Source: an uncultured Lachnoclostridium sp.
GTDB taxonomy: Bacteria > Bacillota > Clostridia > Lachnospirales > Lachnospiraceae
Length of the DNA: 24,286 bases
Direction: 5' to 3'
NCBI GenBank assembly: GCA_948330435.1
Contig: CAOJBY010000041.1
Coordinates: 1 to 24,286 of the forward strand
In this document: positions 12,909 through 20,678 of the stretch, in pieces
How positions within the stretch are numbered: the first letter of the stretch is position 1
How the letters are laid out: each line of letters opens with the position of its first letter
Notes under the pieces: model-generated
The model's input: only the letters and a program-made list of their open reading frames with translations
Told to the model about the DNA's origin: nothing
Database searches by the model: none
Position numbers and translations under genes: made by a program

Positions 12909-15619
12909 ATGTGTTTACGAGGACGACGATTAAGACGTTGAAGAAGAACAGGATGCGGACTTTGGTGACGGTTATCGGGATTATTCTGGCTACAGCTATG
13001 CTGACGGCTGTTACGACTTTTATTTCCAGTCTGCAGCATTATATGATTGAGTCGGTTATTTTGCAGGCGGGGAACTGGCACGGGGCTGTCTATGAGCTTT
13101 CCGGGCAGCAGGTTGGAGAGATTCGGGAGTCGGATGAGGTGGAGGAGTCTGCGGCGTTTCAGGAGATCGGTTATGCCGTGCTTCCCGGTGTGAAAGAGGA
13201 GGAGATGAGTACAAGGCGTGCTCCTTATCTTTTTGTTCTGGGGATGGAAGCGGATCAGAGTCTTTTGCCCCTACGGCTGCGGACGGGGCGTTTGCCGGAG
13301 AATGGCAGTGAGCTTGTGGTGAGCTCTACGGCTATGAGTATCGGAAAGGCGGATATTGCTCTGGGGGATACGCTGACGTTGGAGATTGGCAGACGCTTTA
13401 CCACGGATGAGGATCACAGTGAGCTTACGCTGTATAATCCCATCATCCGAAAGGAAATGGAGGAAGGGAGCCTTAAGGACCCTGTGTTGGCGGAGGAGCT
13501 GGTTCCGGAGATGACACGCACTTATACGGTGGTGGGGATTGTGGAAAGTCCGGGATTTTTGGATTCCAACAGTTCGGCTTACTATGCCATTACCATTGGA
13601 GATGAAAATCCTTTGGAGGGCAGCCGTTTTGCCTGCTATTACAGGCTTCACAAGTCTTCGGATATTTACCGGTTTACGGATGAGCATATGGCAGGGAATT
13701 CCTATGGTACCTACAATTCGGAGCTGCTCCGCTATCAGGGGACTTCCTCTAACCGGCCTTTTATGCAGATGCTTTATGGGTTGGCGGCGATTTTGATTCT
13801 TCTGATTATGACAGGGGGGATTTCCCTGGTTTACAATTCCTTTGCCATCTCGGTCAGTGACCGTACCAGGCAGTTTGGGCTTCTGGCTTCTACCGGGGCG
13901 ACGCCGAAGCAGCTTCGGGGCATGGTGATCTGTGAGGCTCTTCTGGTGAGTGCTGTGGGGATTCCCGTTGGAATTGTAAGTGGTATTGGGGGAATCGGGA
14001 TTACCCTGCAGTTTACAGGAAATGCCTTTTATTATATCTATGCTTCTGCCGGGAAGATGCATCTTCATGTGTCCTGGCCGGCGGTTCTGATTGCGGGGGC
14101 CACGGCTCTTATTACGGTGCTGATCTCCGCATGGATTCCCTCCAGGCGTGCGGCCAGGGTGTCGCCTATGGAGGCCATTCGGCAGGCTGGGGATATACGG
14201 GTGCCCAGGAGGATTGCAAGGAAGGGAAAGCTTGCTTACCGTTTTTTTGGCCTGGAAGGGATGATCGCAGGGAAGCATTTTTCCAGAAGTAAAAGGCAGT
14301 ATCGAACAACGATCTTTTCACTCTTTATCAGCATTGTGCTGTTTATTTCCGCAAGCTCTTTTTCAACTTATTTGAAAAGCAGTGTCGGTACGGTACAGAG
14401 TACGCCGGAATATGATATTTCCGTGTATATTGAGGAAGGTGAAAATAAAGGGGAGGCGAAAAGGCTCCTGGAGGAGACGGGGAATATAAGCGGTGTCGAC
14501 AGGGTGCTCTATGTAGGGGGCAGCAACATGGACGTATATCTTGATCCCGAACAGGTGACAGAGGACTACCGGGAAATTTTGAATGATGATATGGCAGGAT
14601 ACGGAAATATGGAAGGGCACCGTCAGGAGGATGGCAGGCTTGTGCTTTATGATTCCAGGATTCTGATTTTGACGGATGAGGATTATGAGGAGTATGTGGA
14701 GGAACTGGGGCTTCCAAAAGAGGAATACCTGAATCCGGAGACTTGTAAGGTCATTGCTCTGAACCAGTTGCAGGGATATATTCCGGAGCAGCAGCGTTAC
14801 CGGCTCTATGACATCTTAAAGGAGCCGGGGCAGGAGATTGAGATGAGGATGACAGACTATGCGGCTCTCACAGAAGCCCGGGAGAAAACGGGGATGGAGC
14901 AGAACGAGGAGGATTTTCAGTTTTCCACAAAGGTGACCCCAGGGGTATTTGCAGAGAGAGCACCTTTGAATCTCTATGGGGAATGGGGCGGCGGATTTTC
15001 CGTGATTCTTTCCGAGGGTATGTTTGACCGTCTGATTGGACAGGAGGATGGTTATCAGCAAGATCTGAGAAGCATGCAGCTTTATATTCAGGCAAAGAAT
15101 CACCAACAGGTGGCGGAGCGTCTGGAGGAGCTTTCTTTGGACGGCAGTTATGACAGTTATTTCTTTGTGATGAATGAGGCGGAGAGCAGGCAAACACAGA
15201 AGAACCTGATGATGACTATGGATGTGTTTAGCTATGGGTTTATAACACTGATCTCTCTGATCGCCGTGGCCAATGTGTTTAATACCATTTCTACCGGGGT
15301 GCTGCTTCGGAGGAAAGAGTTTGCGGTCTTAAGTTCCGTGGGAATGACGCCCACAGGGCTTCGGCGGATGTTGAATTATGAATGTGTCCTCTATGGGTGC
15401 AAGGCACTCCTCTATGGGCTTCCGGTGTCGATCTTTGTCACCTGGCAGATTTATCGGGTGGTGGAGAGAAGTATGGATACGGGCTTTTATGTTCCGGTTA
15501 CCAGTATCCTGATTGCAGTGTGCAGTGTGTTTTTGGTGGTGTTTGCTACTATGATGTATGCGAGAAATCGGATCAAGGGGGAGAATATTATTGACAGTAT
15601 CCGGCAGGAGAGTCTGTAA
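12905..15619 (+). CDS. FtsX-type ABC transporter permease with two large extracytoplasmic domains
   Basis: The 904-residue permease has a first membrane helix near 19-44, then a ~240-residue extracytoplasmic domain. A three-helix FtsX core follows (around 285-420, with FGLLASTGATPKQLRGM and WIPSRRAARVSPMEAIRQ). A further helix near 475-500 starts a second half with another ~270-residue outside domain and a second FtsX core (FSYGFITLISLIAVANVFNTISTGVLLRRKEFAVLSSVGMTP to the C-terminus). This duplicated FtsX layout differs from BceB, which has a single large loop. With the ATPase it should form a mechanotransmission-type ABC complex. It overlaps the ATPase gene by 4 bp. Confidence 0.93.
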   Translation: MNVFTRTTIKTLKKNRMRTLVTVIGIILATAMLTAVTTFISSLQHYMIESVILQAGNWHGAVYELSGQQVGEIRESDEVEESAAFQEIGYAVLPGVKEEEMSTRRAPYLFVLGMEADQSLLPLRLRTGRLPENGSELVVSSTAMSIGKADIALGDTLTLEIGRRFTTDEDHSELTLYNPIIRKEMEEGSLKDPVLAEELVPEMTRTYTVVGIVESPGFLDSNSSAYYAITIGDENPLEGSRFACYYRLHKSSDIYRFTDEHMAGNSYGTYNSELLRYQGTSSNRPFMQMLYGLAAILILLIMTGGISLVYNSFAISVSDRTRQFGLLASTGATPKQLRGMVICEALLVSAVGIPVGIVSGIGGIGITLQFTGNAFYYIYASAGKMHLHVSWPAVLIAGATALITVLISAWIPSRRAARVSPMEAIRQAGDIRVPRRIARKGKLAYRFFGLEGMIAGKHFSRSKRQYRTTIFSLFISIVLFISASSFSTYLKSSVGTVQSTPEYDISVYIEEGENKGEAKRLLEETGNISGVDRVLYVGGSNMDVYLDPEQVTEDYREILNDDMAGYGNMEGHRQEDGRLVLYDSRILILTDEDYEEYVEELGLPKEEYLNPETCKVIALNQLQGYIPEQQRYRLYDILKEPGQEIEMRMTDYAALTEAREKTGMEQNEEDFQFSTKVTPGVFAERAPLNLYGEWGGGFSVILSEGMFDRLIGQEDGYQQDLRSMQLYIQAKNHQQVAERLEELSLDGSYDSYFFVMNEAESRQTQKNLMMTMDVFSYGFITLISLIAVANVFNTISTGVLLRRKEFAVLSSVGMTPTGLRRMLNYECVLYGCKALLYGLPVSIFVTWQIYRVVERSMDTGFYVPVTSILIAVCSVFLVVFATMMYARNRIKGENIIDSIRQESL

Positions 15620-15661
15620 AATCAATTATAAAAATTTAAGAATTGTTTTATATTTCTGTCA

Positions 15662-15690
15662 TTGATTCGTGGTACTTTAAGTGGTACACT
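15662..15690 (+). promoter_or_regulatory. Promoter of ftsH
   Basis: TTGATT (15662-15667) and TACACT (15685-15690) are 17 bp apart. GTGGTAC occurs once inside the spacer and again, overlapping the -10. There is a 42-bp gap after the permease stop, so ftsH probably has its own transcript. Confidence 0.6.
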
Positions 15691-15717
15691 GCCTTTTAAC
15701 TAAATGTTATGATATCA

Positions 15718-15739
15718 GGGTCAAAATACGTTTTGGCCC
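15718..15739 (+). promoter_or_regulatory. Hairpin in the ftsH 5' untranslated region
   Basis: A 9-bp stem (15718-15726 with 15731-15739, one G-U pair) is capped by TACG, a stable UNCG-type tetraloop. It lies 33 bp before the GTG start and has no T-run. A role in mRNA stability or translation control is inferred. Confidence 0.6.
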
Positions 15740-15772
15740 AAATATCATTTGGCTTACAAAAGGAGAAGATCA

Positions 15773-17623
15773 GTGAAGGAAGTAAAAAATCCTAAGAAAC
15801 CATTTTTGTATTACTATGTGATTGTTCTGTTGGTTATGGTTCTGCTGAATACCCTGTTTATTCCAAGGGCTTTGGCTCCCAAGGTGACCCAGGTAGGCTA
15901 TGATACCTTTTTGGATATGATTGATGCAAAGCAGATCAAAGAGGTTCAGGTGGAGGATAACCAGATTATATTTTCGGATACGGCGGAGTCTACGAATTAT
16001 TATAAGACGGGTGTCTTTAATGACCCGGGTCTGGTAGACCGTCTTCATGAGGCCGGGGCTGTGTTTGGGACAGAGATTGTGGAGAAGCCGTCTCCTCTGA
16101 TGTCATTTCTGGTTTCGCTGCTGCCTTTTATCATTATGATTGCTGTCGGACAGCTTTTGATGCGTAGTCTGACCAAGCGGATGGGCGGTCCCATGGGCAA
16201 TGCCATGACCTTTGGGAAGAGCAATGCCAAGATTTATGTGGAATCTACCACGGGAATCAAGTTTTCTGATGTGGCCGGTGAGGATGAAGCAAAGGAGATT
16301 CTTACGGAGATTGTGGATTTCCTGCATAATCCGGACAAATATGCGGAGATTGGTGCTTCTATGCCAAAAGGTGCCCTGCTTGTAGGTCCTCCCGGTACGG
16401 GTAAGACGCTGCTTGCAAAGGCGGTGGCAGGAGAGGCGGAGGTACCTTTCTTCTCTATTTCCGGTTCGGAATTTGTGGAAATGTTTGTGGGTATGGGTGC
16501 AGCCAAGGTTCGGGATCTGTTTAAGCAGGCCAATGAAAAGGCTCCCTGTATTGTGTTTATAGATGAGATTGATACCATCGGAAAGAAGCGTGACGGCAAT
16601 GGAATGGGCGGTAACGATGAGCGTGAGCAGACCTTGAATCAGCTTCTTACGGAGATGGACGGCTTTGACGGGCGTAAGGGTGTTATCATTCTCGCAGCTA
16701 CCAATCGCCCAGAATCACTGGATCCGGCACTTTTGCGTCCGGGACGGTTTGACCGCAGGGTACCGGTAGAACTTCCGGATCTGAAAGGCAGGGAGGATAT
16801 CTTAAAGGTACATGCCAGGAAGATTAAGCTTGCGGAGGATGTGGATTTCAATGCTATCGCCCGTGCGGCAGCAGGAGCCTCCGGTGCGGAGCTTGCCAAT
16901 ATGATCAATGAGGGTGCTCTTCGGGCTGTCCGTCAGGGCAGAAAGTATGTGGTTCAAAGTGATTTGGAAGAGAGCGTTGAGGTTGTTATCGCAGGCTACC
17001 AGAAGAAAAACAAGGTGCTCTCTGACAAGGAGAAGCTGATTGTGTCCTATCACGAGGTGGGGCATGCCCTTGTGGCGGCTTTGCAGAATCACTCTGCTCC
17101 GGTGCATAAGATTACCATTATTCCCCGAACCTCCGGTGCCCTGGGCTACACCATGCAGGTGGAGGAGGGGGAGCATAACCTCATGACCAGAGAGGAACTG
17201 GAGAATAAGATTGCCACTTACACAGGCGGGCGAGTGGCGGAGGAACTGATCTTTCACTCTATTACTACAGGAGCCTCCAATGATATCGAGCAGGCCACCA
17301 AGCTTGCAAGGGCCATGGTTGCCCGGTTTGGGATGACGGAGGAGTTTGACATGGTGGCGATGGAGACGGTGAATAATCAGTATCTGGGCGGAGATACTTC
17401 TCTGGCCTGCTCCAATGAGACGGCGACACTGATTGACAAGAAAGTGGTGGAGATCGTTAAGGGGCAGCATGAAAAGGCAAGGAAGCTACTGACGGAGAAT
17501 CTGTCCAAACTCCATGAGATTGCGAAGTTTCTCTATGAGAGAGAGACCATTACCGGGGAGGAATTTATGGAGATTTTGGAGGCGAAGCCGGAGTTTGCGG
17601 GGGCTGCGGAAGAACAGGTGTAA
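15773..17623 (+). CDS. ftsH: ATP-dependent zinc metalloprotease FtsH
   Basis: This is a 616-residue membrane AAA+ protease. Two membrane helices (about 12-32 and 106-128) flank an extracytoplasmic segment. The AAA domain has Walker A GPPGTGKT at 205-212, Walker B CIVFIDEID, and the second region of homology ATNRPESLDPALLRPGRFDRRV. The peptidase domain has the zinc motif HEVGH at 427-431 (commonly HEAGH) and the third ligand region TTGASNDIEQAT. The start is taken as GTG at 15773, because AAAAGGAG lies 7 bp upstream; a TTG reading from 15749 would place that ribosome binding site inside the gene. FtsH degrades misassembled membrane proteins and some regulators. It follows the envelope-stress-like ABC genes but has its own promoter. 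Confidence 0.95.
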   Translation: MKEVKNPKKPFLYYYVIVLLVMVLLNTLFIPRALAPKVTQVGYDTFLDMIDAKQIKEVQVEDNQIIFSDTAESTNYYKTGVFNDPGLVDRLHEAGAVFGTEIVEKPSPLMSFLVSLLPFIIMIAVGQLLMRSLTKRMGGPMGNAMTFGKSNAKIYVESTTGIKFSDVAGEDEAKEILTEIVDFLHNPDKYAEIGASMPKGALLVGPPGTGKTLLAKAVAGEAEVPFFSISGSEFVEMFVGMGAAKVRDLFKQANEKAPCIVFIDEIDTIGKKRDGNGMGGNDEREQTLNQLLTEMDGFDGRKGVIILAATNRPESLDPALLRPGRFDRRVPVELPDLKGREDILKVHARKIKLAEDVDFNAIARAAAGASGAELANMINEGALRAVRQGRKYVVQSDLEESVEVVIAGYQKKNKVLSDKEKLIVSYHEVGHALVAALQNHSAPVHKITIIPRTSGALGYTMQVEEGEHNLMTREELENKIATYTGGRVAEELIFHSITTGASNDIEQATKLARAMVARFGMTEEFDMVAMETVNNQYLGGDTSLACSNETATLIDKKVVEIVKGQHEKARKLLTENLSKLHEIAKFLYERETITGEEFMEILEAKPEFAGAAEEQV

Positions 17624-17661
17624 TACTAAAGAAGACGGTTTCTGGTTAAAGGAAGATGTGT

Positions 17662-17687
17662 AACCGGCTGGAGGAATCTGGCCGGTT
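17662..17687 (+). terminator. Likely terminator downstream of ftsH
   Basis: AACCGGC (17662-17668) and GCCGGTT (17681-17687) form a perfect 7-bp stem, followed by GATTTATATT. The T-run is weak, so termination may be partial. Confidence 0.5.
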
Positions 17688-17766
17688 GATTTATATTGTA
17701 ACGGGATTCTCGGCTTGCTATTCACCCAAGACGCTGAAAAAATATGAGCTTTGTAAATATGGTATA

Positions 17767-17826
17767 TTGATAGTATCTTTATTTTGTGATAATCTATAGT
17801 AAAGTATAAGAAAAAGGTATAAGAAA
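17767..17826 (+). promoter_or_regulatory. Promoter and direct repeats upstream of relB
   Basis: TTGATA (17767-17772) and TAATCT (17790-17795) are 17 bp apart. The sequence GTATAAGAAA is repeated at 17804-17813 and 17817-17826, just before the start codon, where an antitoxin could bind. The second repeat runs into the ribosome binding region. Confidence 0.6.
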
Positions 17827-17837
17827 GAGGTGTTAAT

Positions 17838-18098
17838 ATGGCACAGACATTGGTAAATATCCGCATGGATGCGGAACTAAAAAAGAAGATGGAACAGACC
17901 TGTCAGGAACTTGGGATGAATATGACTACTGCAATAACTATATTTGCGAAAAAAATGACAAGGGAAAAAAGGATACCATTTGAGGTATCTATTGATCCGT
18001 TTTATTCGGAAAGTAATATGGCACATTTGCGTAGGGGTGTGGAAGCTCTCAATGCAGGAAAAGGCGTAGAACATGACATTGTTGAGGTAGATGAATGA
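17838..18098 (+). CDS. relB: RelB/DinJ-family antitoxin
   Basis: The 86-residue protein begins with a ribbon-helix-helix motif (TLVNIRMDAELKKKMEQTCQELGMNMTTAITIFAKKMTRE, residues 4-43), which is the RelB/DinJ signature. The C-terminal part, ending in GKGVEHDIVEVDE, should wrap the toxin. Its stop overlaps the toxin start (ATGA at 18095-18098), giving coupled translation with antitoxin first. AAAGAGGTG sits about 6-8 bp before the ATG. The complex probably represses its own promoter. Confidence 0.9.
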   Translation: MAQTLVNIRMDAELKKKMEQTCQELGMNMTTAITIFAKKMTREKRIPFEVSIDPFYSESNMAHLRRGVEALNAGKGVEHDIVEVDE

Positions 18099-18355
18099 AA
18101 AAGATATGGTTCGATGAGGCATGGGAGGATTACACGTATTGGCAGACACAAGATAAGAAGACATTAAAACGCATTAATATGCTATTGAAAGATATTGAGA
18201 GGGAAAATTTTGATGGCATTGGAAAACCAGAGCCGTTGAAAGGAGACTTAAGTGGATTCTGGAGTCGGAGAATTGATGATGTAAATAGATTAGTATATAG
18301 GATTCATGATAATGTGGTGGAGATTGTTTCTTGTAGAGGGCACTATGAGGATTAA
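18095..18355 (+). CDS. yoeB: YoeB-family mRNA interferase toxin
   Basis: At 86 residues the protein is about the length of E. coli YoeB and has the family framework: WFDEAWEDYTYWQTQDKKTLKRIN, then GIGKPEPLKGDLSGFWSRRID, then NRLVYRI and the CRGHYED end. The catalytic residues known for YoeB fall at the same numbers here: Glu46, Arg65, His83 and Tyr84. YoeB toxins cut mRNA in the ribosomal A site. The toxin overlaps the antitoxin gene by 4 bp. Nothing suggests inactivation. A palindromic element begins 24 bp after its stop. Confidence 0.94.
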   Translation: MKKIWFDEAWEDYTYWQTQDKKTLKRINMLLKDIERENFDGIGKPEPLKGDLSGFWSRRIDDVNRLVYRIHDNVVEIVSCRGHYED

Positions 18356-18379
18356 ACAGTGGGAAAGCAAATGGAAAGA

Positions 18380-18482
18380 GGGAGTTCGCAAAAAAAGACA
18401 TCAGCCATTTCCATATCCTGTGTTCGTGAACAGCCGGACATGGGATTTCGGAAAAGTCTTCTGTCTTATTTTTTGACACCCC
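18380..18482. repeat. Palindromic element, copy 2 (degenerate ends)
   Basis: The 46-bp core at 18395-18440 is identical to copy 1 (2686-2731), in the same orientation. The outer inverted repeats have decayed: GGGAGTTCGC on the left against a right end that reads back as GGGGTGTCAAAAAATAAGAC. The element sits between convergent yoeB and the L,D-transpeptidase gene. Confidence 0.88.
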
Positions 18483-18513
18483 TAATTTTTTCGCAGAAAT
18501 AAGCAATTTTACA

Positions 18514-20172
18514 TTATTCTTGAGACAGCGTCTCCGGTGCGGGTTCCTGTGGAGCAGTCTCTGCAGGTATAGCGTCTTGTGGCACTGTCTCCTGTGGTAC
18601 TGGCGGTGCAGTCTCCTGAGGAACTGTCTCCGGAACCATCTCCTCCTGTGCCTGTGCGGCTGCCGGATTGTTGGGATCTTCCGGCAGCATTACCTCCGGA
18701 ACAGATTCTGTGCCCGGAAGATAGTAACAGATGACAGGAGTCCCCTTTTCGATATACCCATAAATTTCTTTTGCAGCGGAATAAGGCAGATTGATGCAGC
18801 CGTGAGAACCGCTTGTGATATAGATGTTTCCGCCAAATTCCCTCCGCCAGGTAGCATCGTGCATACCGATATTATTGTTAAAGGGCATCCAGAAAGAAAC
18901 AGGTGTCCGATAGGTTTCACCTGTCAGAGTTGCATCTCTCTGCTTGTAAGTCAGGGCATAGATTCCCCCAGGAGTGCTGTATCCCCGGATGACACTTCCA
19001 GATACAAAATCGGACTCCAAAACTTTCTGTCCATCCTTATAAAGAAACAGATGCTGGGCGGTCAGATTGATCTCCACATAAGTATCTCCATAATCCGGGG
19101 TATCATAGGAGGCTGCAGTCTGCCGGTAAACGGGAGTCCGTTCTCCGCTTTCCCCTCGTTCAATCATTTCGGTCAGTTCGATGGTCTCCTGTTCTGTGTC
19201 CATCCACCAGCCGTAATCACCGTTTTTTATAGTGATTTCCGTTCCGTAGCTGGTTTGGAAAGTCCGGGGGTGGAAGATCGTGTCATATTTCTTGCGAAGA
19301 GAGGAGACATATTCCTCTACCTTAGTTTGATCCAGAGTCACCTGAGAACCGTCTATGTCAAGCCAGCTGCTGATGGTGCTGCCGTCCAATATTTCTTTCT
19401 GACTTCCAAAGGTATAGGTAATGGTCGTGCCTGCATAGCCCTGAAGCTTGGCAAAGGTATTCTTAAGTTCTTCACTTTCCGCAGTAATCCCCGGCTCTTC
19501 ATAACAGCCGCATTCATTTAGATCGACTGCTTGGGCCAGATCTTCCACAGCACTATGAATGGCGTCCTGGGTCATTTTGCGGTTCAATTGATTTCCCTGG
19601 CGTTCTTCTACAATTTCAAATTCATGCTCCGGATCATAATCCGTTATGTATGCATCTTCCGGCGGGGTTACAAAGTCTTTGTCAAAACCCCTTAGATCAT
19701 CAATGACTGTTTCCAGAGAATCAGCATCATAGCTTACGAAGCTCTCGATCTCATGCGTCTGTCCCTGATTTAAGAACCACAGCCAGTTATTTTGTGTCCG
19801 CAGAATTTCCTGAAGAGATTCTGTGGAGGAATAGGAAAGACCTATATCCTGTCCGGAGATTTCTTCCTCCAGGGAGGTTCCGTCAGCCTGACGCTGTACA
19901 ACCTTAAGGGTATAGCCCTGAATCTGTGATTCCAGATCGGAAATCGTCATTTTGGATACGTCCATCTCATTTATTATAGTACCATTGACAAAATGACTTT
20001 GATAGTAAAAGACACCGGCCATATAAGCCGCCAGCATACAGAGTATGGGTATGCATAGAAGCAATGGTAAAGTGAGTGGATGCTTTTTTGTTTTTTCGGG
20101 GATTGATTCCTCCTGCTCCACTGGGTTATCTAACTGCGTATTTTCTTCTGTTGGTCTCGTTTCTGTGTTCAT
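18514..20172 (-). CDS. Membrane-anchored L,D-transpeptidase (YkuD)
   Basis: The 552-residue protein has an N-terminal cytoplasmic tail and one membrane anchor at about 34-55 (LPLLLCIPILCMLAAYMAGVF). A long extracellular region with putative peptidoglycan-binding repeats follows (about 60-350; VNGTIINEMDVSKMT is the typical start). The YkuD catalytic domain is about 375-485. The active-site signature is SGSHGCINLP with His457 and Cys459. The last ~65 residues are a low-complexity Pro/Glu/Thr repeat built on a VPQET theme. Such enzymes form 3-3 peptidoglycan cross-links. It begins at ATG 20172 with a TAAGG site and has a hairpin in its leader. Confidence 0.93.
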   Translation of the reverse strand: MNTETRPTEENTQLDNPVEQEESIPEKTKKHPLTLPLLLCIPILCMLAAYMAGVFYYQSHFVNGTIINEMDVSKMTISDLESQIQGYTLKVVQRQADGTSLEEEISGQDIGLSYSSTESLQEILRTQNNWLWFLNQGQTHEIESFVSYDADSLETVIDDLRGFDKDFVTPPEDAYITDYDPEHEFEIVEERQGNQLNRKMTQDAIHSAVEDLAQAVDLNECGCYEEPGITAESEELKNTFAKLQGYAGTTITYTFGSQKEILDGSTISSWLDIDGSQVTLDQTKVEEYVSSLRKKYDTIFHPRTFQTSYGTEITIKNGDYGWWMDTEQETIELTEMIERGESGERTPVYRQTAASYDTPDYGDTYVEINLTAQHLFLYKDGQKVLESDFVSGSVIRGYSTPGGIYALTYKQRDATLTGETYRTPVSFWMPFNNNIGMHDATWRREFGGNIYITSGSHGCINLPYSAAKEIYGYIEKGTPVICYYLPGTESVPEVMLPEDPNNPAAAQAQEEMVPETVPQETAPPVPQETVPQDAIPAETAPQEPAPETLSQE

Positions 20173-20189
20173 AAGCCTTATTTACCATT

Positions 20190-20222
20190 TCTTAACAAGA
20201 GATGTGTATGCCCTTGTTAAGA
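20190..20222 (-). promoter_or_regulatory. 10-bp inverted repeat in the leader of the L,D-transpeptidase gene
   Basis: TCTTAACAAG (20190-20199) and CTTGTTAAGA (20213-20222) are perfect complements with a 13-base loop. The structure lies 17 bp before the start codon and downstream of the likely transcription start. It could be an RNA hairpin close to the ribosome binding site or a DNA operator. Confidence 0.65.
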
Positions 20223-20254
20223 GATGGAATCCTTTAAAAATATTTCTATATCAT

Positions 20255-20283
20255 AGTATACAGATTTTTTATAAAAAAAACAA
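20255..20283 (-). promoter_or_regulatory. Promoter of the L,D-transpeptidase gene
   Basis: On the minus strand TTGTTT (20283-20278) and TATACT (20260-20255) are 17 bp apart. The surrounding sequence is very AT-rich. Confidence 0.65.
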
Positions 20284-20335
20284 CTAGTAGTCCGTATTGA
20301 AAAAACATTCTTCGTAATTGGTCCGGCTATTTATT

Positions 20336-20573
20336 GTTGCAGTTCAGACGTGCGGCAGCGGAGCGGACAGACAGGATTTTCCATATCGGTGTTCGGACGG
20401 TTCACGTACACGCCGTCTGCTTTGGGCGGACATTACTGTGAAACTTTCGAGAAAACTGTTTTTATTTTAAGGTAATGTCCGTCCAAATCAAACAGCATGT
20501 TCGTGAACAGCCGGGCACCTGATATTGGAAAGTCCTGTCTGTCCGCTCCGCTGCCGCACGTCTGAACTACAAC
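20336..20573. repeat. 238-bp giant imperfect palindrome, related to the smaller elements
   Basis: The outer 41-bp arms (20336-20376 with 20533-20573) are complementary with a single mismatch and very GC-rich. Complementarity continues inward, with small gaps, to an inner hairpin pair near 20430 and 20472 (GCGGACATTAC with GTAATGTCCG), leaving a spacer of about 35 bases. The right arm holds TGTTCGTGAACAGCC and GATATTGGAAA, the core motifs of copies 1 and 2; the left arm holds TTTTCCATATC and GTGTTCG. It sits between divergent promoters. No protein is encoded. A miniature mobile element or structured repeat is likely. Confidence 0.9.
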
Positions 20574-20611
20574 GATTTATCAAACGTTATACGAAAGAAT
20601 TTGAGATCTTC

Positions 20612-20640
20612 TTGCATTTGTCCGAAAACAGGGTTATAAT
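20612..20640 (+). promoter_or_regulatory. Promoter of the UPF0251-NifX gene
   Basis: TTGCAT (20612-20617) and TATAAT (20635-20640) are 17 bp apart, one of the best sigma-A-type promoters in the window. The -35 lies 39 bp from the end of the giant palindrome. Confidence 0.85.
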
Positions 20641-20678
20641 ATTTTCGACATATAACGGAAACAGAACGGAGTGATACG

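Noticed and set aside
12063..14278. Long minus-strand ORFs opposite the ABC ATPase and permease genes
   Set aside because: They are antisense shadows with unnatural composition (rich in His, Pro, Arg) and no start signals; the plus-strand genes have clear motifs.
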